NCBI GenBank assembly: GCA_033816765.1
Contig: CM066290.1
Coordinates: 3,286,001 to 3,350,000, forward strand
From: Nothopassalora personata
Taxonomy: Eukaryota; Ascomycota; Dothideomycetes; Mycosphaerellales; Mycosphaerellaceae
Length of the DNA: 64,000 bases
Direction: 5' to 3'
The translations under genes were made by a program, and so were the position numbers. Under the pieces are notes generated by a model that was not told where the DNA came from, searched no databases, and saw only the letters and a list, made by a program, of their open reading frames with translations. The stretch's first letter is position 1; every line of letters begins with the position of its first letter. Of this stretch, positions 22,571-33,200 are shown in pieces.

Positions 22571-24353
22571 ATGTCGAGCGTCTTACGTTCGGTCAAGAAT
22601 GTGACCAAAGGGTACTCTTCCGTACAAGTCAAAGTGCGCAATGGTATGCGGTACACTCGTCCCGAGGCAGCTGTGCTATCAGCAAGAATCAAGAACTGAC
22701 AGTGACGATCCAGCGACCAGCAACGACCCATGGGGTCCCACGGGCACAGACATGGCAGACATTGCCAAAATCACATACAACAGCTCGACCGACTTCTACG
22801 AGGTCATGGACATGCTCGATAAGCGACTGAACGACAAGGGCAAGAACTGGCGACATGTATTGAAGAGTCTGAAGGTCCTGGACTACTGTCTGCACGAGGG
22901 CTCGGAATTGGTCGTGACGTGGGCTAGGAAGAACATTTACATCATCAAGACCCTGCGCGAGTTTATGCACACCGACGAGGACGGCAGAGACGTTGGAGCA
23001 AGCAGTGAGTGGAGCTGCACGTTCGGAATGCTGGGGGAATGCTAATCTTGTGCAGTCCGAGCATCCGCCAAGGAGCTTACCTCTCTCATCCTCGACGAGG
23101 AGCGATTGCGCGCCGAACGTCAGAATCGCGGATCATGGAAGTCCCGCGTCACCGGGCTGGAGGACTTTGGCCTGGGAGGCGAGCCTAGCCACGAGCAGCG
23201 CCGGCACCAGCAGCGACGGAACCAGCGACCTGATGATGATGATGATCTCGAATTTAGGCTCGCGCTGGAAGCTTCCAAAAACGAGGCCGATGAGGCTGCA
23301 AAAAGGCAGAAGCCACAGAACGGAGAGAGAGATGATGATCTTGCCAAGGCAATCAAGTTGAGCCAGGAAGAGGAGGAATCGCGAAAAAGACAGCTCCAAG
23401 ATCAGGAACAGGGAGATCTTCTGTTCGATGATACACCGGCGCAGCAACCACAGCCCACGGGCTTCAATCAGGGCTACCAGCAACAGGCCGCTGTCGATTG
23501 GTTCGGCAACCCCGTTCAGGGACAGCCCACTGGCTACTACGATAATGCGTACAGCCAGCCGACCGGCTTGCAGCCTCAGCAGACCGCGTTCCAGAATGGC
23601 TACGGGCATCAGCAGCCACAACAGGTTGGTTTCGACCAATTGCAGCAGCCACAGCAGCAGTTCCTACAACCACAGCAGACATATAACCCATGGGCTCACC
23701 AGATGGCCTTGGATCAGCAGAATCAGAATCAGCAGCAAGCACTCCAGCAGCAGCAGCAGCAGCAGCAGACCCCACAAGCTGGCTCCAACAATCCGTTCGG
23801 CGGCTTTGGACTATCGCAAGGCACCATTGGCGTGCAGGCGACTGGCTCCAACAACCCCTTTGCACAGCAAGCGCCACGCCCGCAGACTGCATCTCCTTTC
23901 GGAGGCAAGCCCACACTCGATACACTGCGAGAGCAGCATGCCACAAACCAATTCACACAATCTCGACCCAACCCGATACAAAACTTTACCTCGCCCGTGC
24001 AGCAGCAAGCCATGCAACCTCAGCAGACCCAGCAACAACAACAACCTCAAGATCCTTACCAAGCAAAGCTCAACGCACTATTGGCCAGCGGCGAGGGCCA
24101 GGACACGTTCGGAAACGTTGGCGATCTTCGTATACCTGCTCAGCACACTGCACCAGGCACGTTTGTCAACTCTGCTGGAGCTGGCAGCATGGGACGACTG
24201 GAAGCCGCCAAGACTGGCAACAATCCATTCTATTCCCAGCCACCACAGCAGTATCCTGCTCAAACTGGACCAGCGGGGGGCTTTAGTGGTAACAATCCTT
24301 TCGGCGCTAGACCGCAGCAGCAGCAAAACCAAGGGAGCTTGATCGATCTGTAG
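22571..24353 (+). CDS. Epsin (ENTH-domain endocytic adaptor)
   Basis: It links ubiquitinated cargo, PI(4,5)P2 and clathrin at endocytic sites. Exons are 22571-22643, 22714-23004 and 23056-24353; introns are 70 and 51 bp; product 553 residues. The start lies in a strong context (gccaccATG). The ENTH domain covers about residues 10-150: SVKNVTKGYSSVQVKVRNAT, NDPWGPTGTDMADIA, DKRLNDKGKNWRHVLKSLKV, LDYCLHEGSE, ARKNIYIIKTLREF. Two ubiquitin-interacting motifs follow (LEFRLALEASKNEAD and LAKAIKLSQEEEES). A long Gln-rich region (QQQ tracts, 23700-23770) follows, then several NPF motifs for EH-domain proteins. The protein ends GSLIDL, a C-terminal clathrin box. It is the Ent1/Ent2 type. Confidence 0.95.
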
Positions 24354-24899
24354 GGAGCAGATTGGGGTCTTTGCTGCGAAGATTCGCGTCCAGCAAAAGC
24401 GATGCACAGTACGACTTTGAGCGTTTCGTCTTTTCAAATCTCGGTTGACTAGCAAGTGTGCAGCTCACGTGCGGCATTGGTTGATACCCTCTTGAGATTG
24501 TTTGTAGATGGTATAGCACGGTAAGGCCGATGATATTGAATCAATCTCGTATTTTTTGAGCGCCCTTGCGCCTGCACGAAAGCTGCATTCGCTACCCTTT
24601 GAGCCACTGTAGTTTACCACAATTGTCTGCTTGACCGTGATGCTGTGAACTCGTGATAACAGACACTGAATGACTCGAAGTGAATGGGTTATAGGTCCGT
24701 GCCCGTGCACAAGCTAGATATATATAGCTGCCTTTCTTCCACCTTCATAGACACAACAATCAAGACACATGCATCACCCATCAATTGAATGGTGAAGTCC
24801 ATACGCACAAAAAGTCTCAGGCCGCCCGTATGCGCCCAGGGCACAGATGAATCTGCGACCGAAATCCATGTTTGCGCGCGGACACCACAGGTGAGACAG
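24354..24899. other. Intergenic, no gene recognised
   Basis: It is the epsin 3' flank. A TATATATA tract lies near 24718-24727 with a short open frame behind it (24789). That frame could be the old promoter and start of the pseudogene that follows. Confidence 0.35.
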
Positions 24900-26174
24900 C
24901 AATCCTTGCTACACCAGCGACTTCAGAGGGTCTGTATAGACGGAGCATCCACGAGATGCTCCGCACTACTAGTTCAATACCAGTCTCGGAGGGACTCACT
25001 GCGTCCCTAGCTTTACGGAGCTGTGGAGCCCGTGGGAGGATCCGATTGTGAGGGAGAATATCGTGTACTCGGCTCATCTGTTGTTGATGTGCAGTCTTTA
25101 TGCGATGGTGTTTGATGATGATGAGTTTGAGAGAGATGGTTCGTTGGTCTTCGATTGGATCTGTCATTCTTTGGCCTGGGAAGTAAGACTCTATTGAGTA
25201 TTGTATAGGGATGTTGCAAGAGGTGATTTTGAGGGAGTTGGAGAGGGAGGGGTCTGAAGGTGATTGTTGTGAGCCGAATGCCGTGTTTTGTGGTTTGTAA
25301 CGGGTTTCCGGTAAGTTGTTGGGACTTCTCCTTGTGAGGAGGAGCATGAAGCTGACAATTGGAGTCCAGCTGATCGCAATGCGTCTCAACGACGTCCGCA
25401 AGGGCACCGCCACCATCGGCGACGTGCCCAAACGATACCTAGCAGCCTGGGAGACCAAACGCATGGACGACCCGGCTACAGGCCTCGTCACAGAGATGAG
25501 CCTCTCCAAACAAGACTTCACAATCCCAGCTAAAGATCCAGCCAACACCGCCTGGGCATCCGCTTTCATGAACATCTGGCACTCTTCTTTCGTCCGCAAC
25601 CTCTACAACCGCAAGGCGTTCGGCTACGTCACCACAATCAACGGCAAAACAGTATTCCATCCTCACCTCGCAGGCAACGCCTACCACGCACGCCCCTCGC
25701 CAAGGAAGAGCAAATCCTCCAGAGCCTCACTCGCAGACCTCTCTAACGCGCCCAAGGCTAAGCAAAGACCGAATACGCTAAGAAAGCGTGCAAAGCATCT
25801 CCCACCAAACCCCTAAGCCAACTGACCAAGCCCGTCTTCGGCTGCATCATGACCTGAATCTCTGCATTCGGCAAGACCAGAACTCGACAGTCTTTTAGTC
25901 AACGCCGACGAACACCTCAATCCCACATGGGAGAAAGGCGGGCTCCTCTATCCTCGGAACGGCGTATCCTTTGACGAGAATTCGCATGGATCGTTTCACG
26001 GGGAACGCGTTGATCGGGTATGCTCGGATATATGTTGAGGATGGGATGAGGAAGGGTTGGGAGGGGGTGAGGAGTGCTGATGGGGTGAGGAAGAGGCCGT
26101 GGGTTTATGTAGTTGGGTTAGGGGAGGGTGTAGACTTTTTGAGGGGGTTTCGGGATGAGTATAGTGGAGTTTGA
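24900..26174 (+). pseudogene. Linalool dehydratase/isomerase-like protein, disrupted
   Basis: Segments in order resemble the fungal family with an LDI (alpha-barrel) domain. They are ELWSPWEDPIVRENIVYSAH (25018 on), GDCCEPNAVFCG (near 25258), LIAMRLNDVRKGT (25370), AWETKRMDDPATGL, PAKDPANTAWASAFMNIW, GGLLYPRN (near 25940) and FTGNALIGYARIYVEDG (25990). GLGEGVDFLRGF precedes the end at 26174. A genuine-looking intron (gtaagt...gtccag) lies at about 25312-25369. One extra T in a TTTT run near 25280 breaks the frame: without it the reading would be VFVVCNGFP. Other shifts occur near 25185 and between 25815 and 25950. The family assignment rests on remembered motifs. The substrate is unknown. Confidence 0.58.
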
Positions 26175-26499
26175 TGCTGAGTGTGAGGACTCGATATGGG
26201 GTGGGGAGGAGGGTTGGGCCGGTATTTAGGGATTCTGGAGGAGGGGGCTTGGGAGGTGTTTGTGGCTGGGAAAAGAAAAGGGATAAGAGAGGGTGGTGAA
26301 GAAGGGAGCGGACATTGAGGTGGAGGTGGAGGTCGGCGGAGAGGATGTTGACTTAGTGGTGAGGAGGCGAGTCTAGGTATAGCCGGCAGACTGGAACGTA
26401 GTGTATGGACAACCTCCAGAATAGATTGTGTTTCAGTGACGAGATGGAAACGATGGAGAGGAAGACCTGCCACCTTTGTGTGTGGGCTTGATATCTATG
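26175..26499. other. Intergenic, G-rich
   Basis: A strongly G/A-rich strand (GGGAGG, GGTGGAGGTGGAGG) extends from the pseudogene end to about 26345. No gene is supported. Confidence 0.4.
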
Positions 26500-26907
26500 C
26501 TACTTTTCAGGATATGGCAAAGCATGGAACCTCTGATCCCCCTTCGTCGACCTCGTGCTCCTGGTCGTAGCTAAATCTCCAGCGTCAATTGTTGGTACTT
26601 CGGTATGCTTGTACTTCCTCCTTGGCGCCGCTGTTGAAGCTTTCGCCGGCCCAGTGCCCTTGGAGCTGCCTTGCTTGGAGACCTTATAGCTGTAGCCTTT
26701 GGTCTTTCCCGCCCAGCCGACGCGCTTCTTCTTTTTCGCAGGCGTCTTTTGCGTCGGTCCCGAAGTGAGATGGTCGTAGTCTATCAACGCAAGCATCTCG
26801 ACATCTCCAGTATTACCTCCACCACGAGTCAGTTTTGTGGTAGGGGACTTATTCTTTGGAGCCCCTGGCGGCGAATTGGGTGGTGGTCTGTTCGTAGCTG
26901 CGCTCAT
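26500..26907 (-). CDS. Lys/Thr-rich uncharacterised protein (135 residues)
   Basis: The uninterrupted frame starts MSAATNRPPPNSPPGAPKNK. The body is low-complexity and basic: GDVEMLALIDYDHL, then TPAKKKKRVGWAGKTKGYSY, a likely nuclear-localisation cluster (KKKKR), then GSSKGTGPAKASTAAPRRKYK and TTRSTRSTKGD. The end is RFHALPYPEK. There is no signal peptide or membrane helix. The composition suggests a disordered nuclear or chromatin-associated protein, but this is only inference from composition. Confidence 0.5.
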   Translation of the reverse strand: MSAATNRPPPNSPPGAPKNKSPTTKLTRGGGNTGDVEMLALIDYDHLTSGPTQKTPAKKKKRVGWAGKTKGYSYKVSKQGSSKGTGPAKASTAAPRRKYKHTEVPTIDAGDLATTRSTRSTKGDQRFHALPYPEK

Positions 26908-27285
26908 TCTGTCCCAAACACTTGAAGTTAGGTTGATCCGTGCTGCGGAGCGTGGTCTTCTGACTGCGAACGGGCAGAGTGCACTGTTCTTTTACGGGCG
27001 GAACAGGGCAGATTGCACAAATGAACAAAGAGGCTGTAGTCAATCATGTCCGGAAACGGTCGTGGGTTATCGTCAAAGTTACCCGAATCTATCTCCAGCA
27101 AGAGTCCTTTGTTGGGACACTCCTTCTGGGCCATTTCCAATGAGCGTCCATTGACCTATGCAAGGCCAAGCCTACGTCTCCCCGAATCCTACGTAACACC
27201 TTCTGGATTGTGGTCTGCGGCGCCCTGATGAAATCTGGCCCTTCTGTGTACATTAACATGAGTCTCGTCGCTTGAAGCGCCATGG
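26908..27285. other. Intergenic, no gene recognised
   Basis: Open frames on both strands have no motif. The region lies between two minus-strand genes. Confidence 0.4.
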
Positions 27286-28773
27286 TTATAATGCAGGTGC
27301 ACCCAAAGTGCCGTCTGAATCAATCGCGATTCGTCGAAATCGGCCATGGCCAAGGAACAGTACGAAGGGTACAGCTATGCAAGCGATGACAGCCTGAAAT
27401 ATCAACCCTTTGATCATAGACTCTTTGGGTTCGCCGTTCCAACCGTCGTACGCTTCTAGTGCATCCATGATGATAATGAAGATAGCGCCTAGAATCTGTC
27501 CACCAGCCCAAGCGATCACGCTCGACACTTCAGGGCTGACTGGGAGAGTGACAATACTCAAAAGCTCCAATGCCACGGGCAGCAAGCTGAATGATGTGGC
27601 ACCTAGCGAGGCGCATACCACGTAAGGTCCGGGTAGTGATCTGGTTCCGGGCATGAAGATCAAAAGTACGTAGCACACAGCAATGCATGGCACCAAAGTC
27701 TTCACAGTAGTCAGATACTTTTTCGTGCGATCGATAGTAGGCGAGACCACTGCCGAAGCTACCAGGCCGACGATGATAAGTAGACCGCCTGCAATGCCAG
27801 CATCGATCTCGCTAAAGTCGTATGGCTCGAAAATCTGGTTGATAAGGCTGGATGTAGCATTGAACAAGCCTACATAGACCGAAAATGGTACCAAGATGAG
27901 GAAGAACGAGCCATTGCGAGGGAGTTCTTGGAAAGCTTGCACAAGGTCCAGCTTCTCGAGCGCAGCGGTTGCGGAAGGCGGTGTTGGTGGCTTTGAAGAC
28001 ATCAAAGGCGCAGGCAGAGCCGCGACACTCGAAATAATTGCAGTGTAGAGCACCATCTGAGGCACGAGCCGTACTTCGGCAGGATCTCCAACGAAGAGTG
28101 GTCCAATGAGCTGACCTAGAGCGCCACCAAACGGGTTGGCTAGGGAGGCTACAGCTGTCGCAGAGATACGCCCAGTGTCGCTGAACCAGAGACTGCTGTA
28201 TCTGGTCGGAGCTGCAAGCACAAAGGGCTGGGCAAACCCGATCAATATCTGGCCGAACATGACTACACCAAAGTGAGCACTGCCAGCTCTAGTTCCAACA
28301 TATCGGATCCAATTGCCAATCAGTGTCAGACCACTGGCGACCAGGATAGAGGTCTTGGGTCCGTAGCGGTTCAAGATCCAGATGGTGACAGGCGCGGCTA
28401 TCACAAAAGCAAACAAGAATGCAGTGCTGAGCCAGTTGATGGCACTTTCTGATACGCGAAAGAACTCAGCCGCCGTGCTGGAAATGGCTGCGAATGTCAG
28501 CCAGTCCCAGGATATTACGATGTTGAGCAGGACCAGCTGGGCCAGGCCAAGAAAACGGCGTTTGTAGACGCGATACGTGCGAGCATCGTGATGCTCTCGT
28601 TCGTCGTGGGCTAGTAGCTCGCCATCGCTGCCGCGCCTGACCTTCGTGTCTGACCGATGTACCAAAACATGGCTTTCGTCCTTGCGTGTCGGCGGTCTTG
28701 AGTCCGTTAATAGGGTGCGTATCAGCTCAGCGCGTGTCACGTCGGAGGAACTTGTGGCGTTCGTGTCTGCCAT
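27286..28773 (-). CDS. MFS transporter, FLVCR/DIRC2 type
   Basis: The 495-residue single-exon protein has about 12 hydrophobic helices and a cytoplasmic N-terminus of about 85 residues. Early landmarks are YRVYKRRFLGLAQLVLLNI, SAINWLSTAFLFAFVIAAPV and ILNRYGPKTSILVASGLTLI, an MFS loop-2/3-like GPK motif. IGFAQPFVLAAPTRYSSLWF and ATAVASLANPFGGALGQLIG follow, the form I know from FLVCR-family carriers. In animals these move haem or choline; the fungal substrate is unknown. A second six-helix half starts near FFLILVPFSVYVGLFNATSS. The gene ends about 145 bp from the edge of the large mobile island, so its promoter lies against the insertion. Confidence 0.88.
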   Translation of the reverse strand: MADTNATSSSDVTRAELIRTLLTDSRPPTRKDESHVLVHRSDTKVRRGSDGELLAHDEREHHDARTYRVYKRRFLGLAQLVLLNIVISWDWLTFAAISSTAAEFFRVSESAINWLSTAFLFAFVIAAPVTIWILNRYGPKTSILVASGLTLIGNWIRYVGTRAGSAHFGVVMFGQILIGFAQPFVLAAPTRYSSLWFSDTGRISATAVASLANPFGGALGQLIGPLFVGDPAEVRLVPQMVLYTAIISSVAALPAPLMSSKPPTPPSATAALEKLDLVQAFQELPRNGSFFLILVPFSVYVGLFNATSSLINQIFEPYDFSEIDAGIAGGLLIIVGLVASAVVSPTIDRTKKYLTTVKTLVPCIAVCYVLLIFMPGTRSLPGPYVVCASLGATSFSLLPVALELLSIVTLPVSPEVSSVIAWAGGQILGAIFIIIMDALEAYDGWNGEPKESMIKGLIFQAVIACIAVPFVLFLGHGRFRRIAIDSDGTLGAPAL

Positions 28774-28977
28774 GGTGGAACGGCGTCGGCGGTATGCTGG
28801 AGTCCGGTCGCGGATTTGTTCTCATGGATTTTTAAGTAGGCATATGCTCCTCGATGACTCGTGGGATAGTCGCCTGCGTTTGAGTAAAAGCGATGCAAGG
28901 GATGAAAGGATGCTAATGGCCGTGGCCTGGTTGACATGGTTTCTCTCGAATCCGGGGTTTTGCCTTTTCGCCTATTT

Positions 28978-29130
28978 GCCTGTATGCCTGTATGCCTGTA
29001 TGCCTGTATGCCTGTATGCCTGTATGCCTGTATGCCTGTATGCCTGTTTGGCTGTTTGGCTGTTTGGCTGTTTGGCTGTTTGCCTGTATGCCTGTTTGCC
29101 TGTATGCCTATATGCCTATATACCTATATG
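28978..29130 (+). repeat. Octamer minisatellite (GCCTGTAT/GTTTGGCT)n
   Basis: Eight tandem GCCTGTAT units are followed by four TGTTTGGC units and degenerate units such as GCCTATAT. It lies inside the left TIR; the right TIR has a shorter version (48351-48460). Confidence 0.9.
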
Positions 29131-29135
29131 CTATG

Positions 29136-29180
29136 CACTTACTCGTAGGGGCTACTAAATATAGCCCCTACGAGTAAGTG
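29136..29180. repeat. Hairpin motif, perfect 18-bp arms
   Basis: CACTTACTCGTAGGGGCT is followed 9 bases later by its exact reverse complement. It is the inner end of the left TIR and the best-preserved member of a dispersed family. Confidence 0.9.
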
Positions 29181-29183
29181 TCT

Positions 29184-29423
29184 ATAGCCTCTACGAGTAA
29201 GTGCATAGCATATATAGTATAGAGAAGTTAGGGAAATAGATTTCGCGAATTAGTTTAAGTACACTCCCTCGTAGGGCATATTTACTAGCACTTAATCGTA
29301 GGAGCGAGTTTATAGACCCTACGAGTAAGTGTCTATAGCCCCTACGAGTAAGTGCTCATTTATAGGGTTACTATTAAAAGAGTTCTATAGGCGTTCGTTC
29401 TTTAAGAGTACTTACTCGTAGGA
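29184..29423. repeat. Cluster of hairpin-motif half sites
   Basis: Six further copies occur in both orientations: 29187-29204 and 29315-29331 (reverse), 29262-29277 (CACTCCCTCGTAGGGC), 29288-29305, 29338-29355 (reverse) and 29408-29423. Spacing is irregular. Confidence 0.85.
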
Positions 29424-29906
29424 CAATATAGTATTCGTAAGATAAGACATAATATAATAGAAAATAGGCGTAGTTATAGTTATATATAGATAGCAAACTA
29501 TTCACACTTCTTGTTCTTATAGCGATAGGCTCCGTAGGTAGTAGACTACATAGTACCGGTAGTAGTAGCACCTATTTACGAGTACTAGCGGCACTTATTC
29601 TTATGCGGCGTCTTACCGCGGCACGAACGACATACTTACGGTCTAGGCTTACTAAGACCTGTTACGAGGTCTTAGATATTGCCGGCATACGTCTACTTTA
29701 TTAGCCGGTTAGAAGACTAGCCGCCCTCGCTAGTAGCTACGCGCGAAAAAAGGTCGTCCTACTCCTATATATACGTTAGTCTTAATTATAGAGCGTAGAG
29801 TTAAGCATTAGCTTAGTATCGTAAAGACTTACTTACTACGGTATAGAGACAATACTACCCGCTAAAGGTATCCTATACTTATTTATATTTTTGCCCGTAG
29901 GCCGGC
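29424..29906. other. Island host sequence left of the gypsy element
   Basis: It is stop-rich on both strands. On the minus strand near 29590-29650 a frame reads VCRSCRGKTPHKNKC, a C-x2-C-x5-H-x3-C pattern like a zinc knuckle. This may be the C-terminal end of a minus-strand transposase. Bases 29902-29906 (CCGGC) are the target duplication of the gypsy element. Confidence 0.3.
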
Positions 29907-30103
29907 TATAAGGGGCAGCCTAGTAGCTAACTCCTACATGTGGCCTTACATGTAACATACGGTCGCGACCGGCTGCTAAGCCGCACGTAACACGCATGAG
30001 TACACCTTGCGACGCGCGATGCGTCTTGAACAAAAGGTAAGAATTAGTTCATCTACGACTAGTAGGTCGTAGGCGTGCTATATATTGCGACATCCCCTTA
30101 ACA
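29907..30103 (+). repeat. 5' LTR of the gypsy element
   Basis: It begins TATAAGGGGCAGCC (TG changed to TA) and ends CCTTAACA. Compared with the 3' LTR nearly all differences are C/T or G/A. Confidence 0.9.
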
Positions 30104-30234
30104 GTTCTAATTCTTCTCTTCGTTACAATCTATACACGCTATAGAGTCCGAACGCGACGATAGTAGCGCTACGCCTACGGCTCCCCTAAGCCCTAGGGCC
30201 TAGCAATAAGCGAGGCGTGTAGCCTTAGTCGTAA

Positions 30235-31220
30235 GGAGGGATGCCCTTCGGGTAGAGGTTAAGGAGAAGGAGATATAGAGGGAGATTAAACAGTTAGAGA
30301 TCTTACGGGACGTAAGCGTACCGCCGGCGGACCCTTAGGGCGAATCCGGCGGAGAACTATCCCCTACTCCCCCTCCCCCTCCTCTATCTATAGTAACTGA
30401 CGATGATATCGCAGCTCGAGGCGCGGTCGCATCGTATACGATACGTTTACGTCTTAAAGAACCTACGCCTTTTATAGGGGACTCGATTAAGAAAGCACGG
30501 GTATTCCTAAGGGAGCTCTCTCTTATCTTTACCCTCTTAGGCGGCACGTATACGACGAACGAGTTAAAGGTCCTGTATGGGGTTATGTACCTAAGCGGAG
30601 AGGCAAGTAAGCGATAGTACGCTAACTATAGCGTCCTTAACCTTAAAGGGTATATATACTAGGACTTAGAGGAATTCTGTCGAGACGTATACGGTAATCC
30701 TATAAACCGCGTGCTTAACGTAATGTTAGAGTATAAGGCGGTAAAATAGAAGGATAACTAGATAGTGCGTCAGTTTACGACTAAGCTAGATGTTATAGAG
30801 GATTAGTTAGGGGACTATACGGAGGCGTAACGCGTGCGATATATACTCGCTAAGCTTACGCCTAGCCTACGGTCCGCAATCGTTAAGTTTTATAATATCC
30901 TAATAACTAGAGAGAAACTAGTAATCCTAGCTTCGCGTATTAAAATTACGGAGCGTAGTAGCGGAGGGCACGACCGCGGGCAGCATAGTCGCCGTAGGCG
31001 AGAGACTAAGGGCGACTAAGGGCGACTAAGGGCGACTAAGGGCGAAGCGATCGTAGCTCGAAGTAGTAGAAGCATAGTTAGGCGTCGCGCGACCCGGGTA
31101 CGAGTTACTAGCGGGACGCCGGCGGATCGTCTATAACCTTCGATAGGACTAAAGCGGAGTGCTATAGATACTATAAGAAGGGTTACATTAAGACGGATTG
31201 CCCGAATAGGCACCTATAGA
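30235..31220 (+). pseudogene. Gypsy gag relic with mutated zinc knuckle
   Basis: Broken frames carry a gag-like sequence ending in a nucleic-acid-binding knuckle at 31160-31201. The spacing is exactly C-x2-C-x4-H-x4-C, but Cys 2 and His are both Tyr (TGT to TAT and CAC to TAC), the outcome expected of C-to-T mutation on either strand. Confidence 0.75.
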
Positions 31221-31281
31221 AGGACCGTAGCGCGTAAGCGGTTCGTAGGGTAGACGCTACGAAGGCTCTAACTAAGAAGGG

Positions 31282-31479
31282 CAGCGACTAGGGAAAAGGT
31301 AGAGGACTAGAAGTAGGTCGCTACTAAGTCCGAGTTTTCCTAAAGTCGACCCTTTAAGGCGAGTAGATGTGTGTCTAGCGTAGCGACTAGGGAAAAGGTA
31401 GAGGACTATAAGTAGGTCGCTCCTAAGTCCGAGTTTTCCTAAAGTCGACCCTTTAAGGCGAGTAGATACGTATCTAGCG
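31282..31479 (+). repeat. Tandem duplication of about 96 bp in gypsy
   Basis: The segment from AGCGACTAGGGAAAAGG to GGCGAGTAGAT is present twice head to tail, with a few point differences. It lies between gag and protease. Confidence 0.85.
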
Positions 31480-32165
31480 CGTTACTTACGAGGCGTAGTC
31501 GAGACTCGTAAGGGCTTTCGCGAGGCTACGTTTCTCCTAGATAACTATACGGATCTTAGCCTAGTGTCGTATAAGTATATACTCCGACATTAAATGTAAC
31601 CTATTAATAGGGTAAGGCTACCGAAGTTAGAGTCGTATACGTATAACCTAGGGTATTGCTACGGCGCCTTTACGGTTCAGCTACGACTCGCTAATAACGC
31701 GGGAGTAGAGCGCGTAAGTAACGCTATCTACTACGCGGTACCTATAGGTAGGCCATTAGTAATTTTAGGTAGACCCTAGAGGTACCGTAATCGGATCGTA
31801 AAGAGCGATTGTAAGGACTAGTAGTACTACGGTATAGAGACGCCTACGATTTAGTAGCGTAACGTACGCGAGTTCCTTAAGGATCTCGAGAGCTTAAAGT
31901 AGGTTTATACGATAAGTGTTCGGGCTATTACTATAGTAGTACCCGAAGGAGAGGGCCCCTCGTAGCCTAAAGAATTTGTAGACTTCCGAGATGTATACGT
32001 ACCTAATAAGTAGGCGAAGCGTAAGATGCCCGACGGGGTTAAGTATACAATTAATCTCGTTAAAGGAAAGAAACCCCCTTTTAAGCCGCTATACTACTAG
32101 TCCTTAACTAAGTTAGAGGCCTTAAAGGAGTACCTTACGTAAGTAATGGAGAAGGGGTAGATTAG

Positions 32166-32498
32166 TGTTACGGTTCGGAACGGAAACAGCATAAGAAGAC
32201 TTCATTGGACGAGCAGACGAGCAGACGAGCAGACGAGCAGACGAGCAGTCGAGCAGACGAGCAGACGAGCAGACGAGCAGTCGAGCAGACGAGCAGACGA
32301 GCAGACGAGCAGACGAGCAGCACGCCAAGGCATGGCACTATATAGACGACGCTTCTTTACGAGTAGATAGGAGCCTCGTGCTCAACTCATTTTAAGTATA
32401 CACCATATACTGTTTGGAACCACTACCTTCATAACTGATTGAGACATCCCTGCAAAGATCCAAGCCCGAGTTGTGATAACGTACAGCGGTTCCTAACA
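32166..32498 (+). mobile_element. Solo LTR, 333 bp, not RIP-mutated
   Basis: It starts TGTTACGG and ends CCTAACA, with TGTTA/TAACA as inverted ends. Direct repeats ATTAG flank it (32161-32165 and 32499-32503). Removing it and one ATTAG rejoins the gypsy frame across the protease/RT boundary ([16 protein letters not shown], allowing TAG for Trp). CA and TG dinucleotides are normal inside, unlike the host. It therefore came after the host was mutated. TATATAG near 32340 could be its promoter. No internal element remains, so it arose by LTR-LTR recombination or is a non-autonomous form. Confidence 0.85.
32208..32320 (+). repeat. Octamer minisatellite (GACGAGCA)n inside the solo LTR
   Basis: About 14 tandem copies, with GTCGAGCA variants at two places. 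Another 8-bp array, of different sequence, lies in the island's TIRs. Confidence 0.92.
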
Positions 32499-32509
32499 AT
32501 TAGGCGGTC

Positions 32510-33200
32510 CGTAAGCGAGGCGGGTACGCCTATCTTATTCGTGCTAAAGAAAGACGGTACCCTTAGGCTCTATATAGACTATAGAGGCTTAAATGAGATT
32601 ATAGTAAAGAACCGATACCCCCTACCCCTAATTAGCGAGACGCTAGATAGGCTATTAGGTTCTAGGTTCTTTACTATAATCGATTTAAAGGACGCCTACT
32701 ATCGTATCCCTATTAAGCAAGGCGATAAGTGGAAGACTACGTTTTGTACGCGATACGGATACTACGAGTACCTAGTAATGCCGTTCGGGTTAACTAACGC
32801 ACTAGTAACCTTTTAAGGGTATATTAATAAGGCGCTAACCGGCTTAGTTAATAACATTTACGTAGTCTACCTAGATAATATCCTTATCTATAGCGAGACG
32901 CGTAAGACACACGTACGAGCCGTACGCGAAGTGCTTACGAGGCTACGGAAGTTTACTCTATTCGTAAACCCTAAGAAGTGTCGCTTCTTCTAGGAGAATG
33001 CCGAGTTCCTAGGATTTATCGTAAGCGTCGTAGGCATATCGATAGATAGGAGTAGGGTAGCCGTAATCGAGGAATGACCTACGGCTACGAGTTTTTATAA
33101 GGTTCAATCCTTCCTAGGATTCTATAACTTCTATAGGCGCTTTATCGAAGGGTACTCGAGGATTGCGAAGCTATTAATAGACCTACTAAAGGGATGTAAG
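32510..33200 (+). pseudogene. Gypsy reverse transcriptase relic
   Basis: Readable motifs are [54 protein letters not shown] and [11 protein letters not shown]. The catalytic box reads YLDN at 32868-32879 where the family has YLDD; GAT to AAT is the likely change. A TAG after [10 protein letters not shown] replaces Gln or Trp. RNase H-like sequence follows (about 33290-33680, KTDALGFTIIGIIS). Confidence 0.88.

Larger units (their letters stand above)
28921..29180 (+). repeat. Left terminal inverted repeat
   Basis: It reads outward to inward: CGTGGCCTGGTTGACATGG, a unique block, about 20 octamers (GCCTGTAT and GTTTGGCT forms), CTATGCACTTACTCG, then a closed palindrome. The outer part keeps TG/CA dinucleotides, while sequence just inside is depleted of them. 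Confidence 0.82.

Noticed and set aside
28912..28920. 9-bp target duplication expected of a Mutator-like element
   Set aside because: Only the first six bases (gctaat) match the right flank; the next three differ (ggc against aag).
28646..29177. Open frames reading PVCLYACMPVCLYACM
   Set aside because: They translate the GCCTGTAT octamer array of the TIR. Similar frames at 48267-48461 are the inverted copy.
29134..29360. CRISPR-like array from repeated CTACGAGTAAGTG units
   Set aside because: Units occur in both orientations with irregular spacing and in a eukaryotic transposon; there are no regular spacers.
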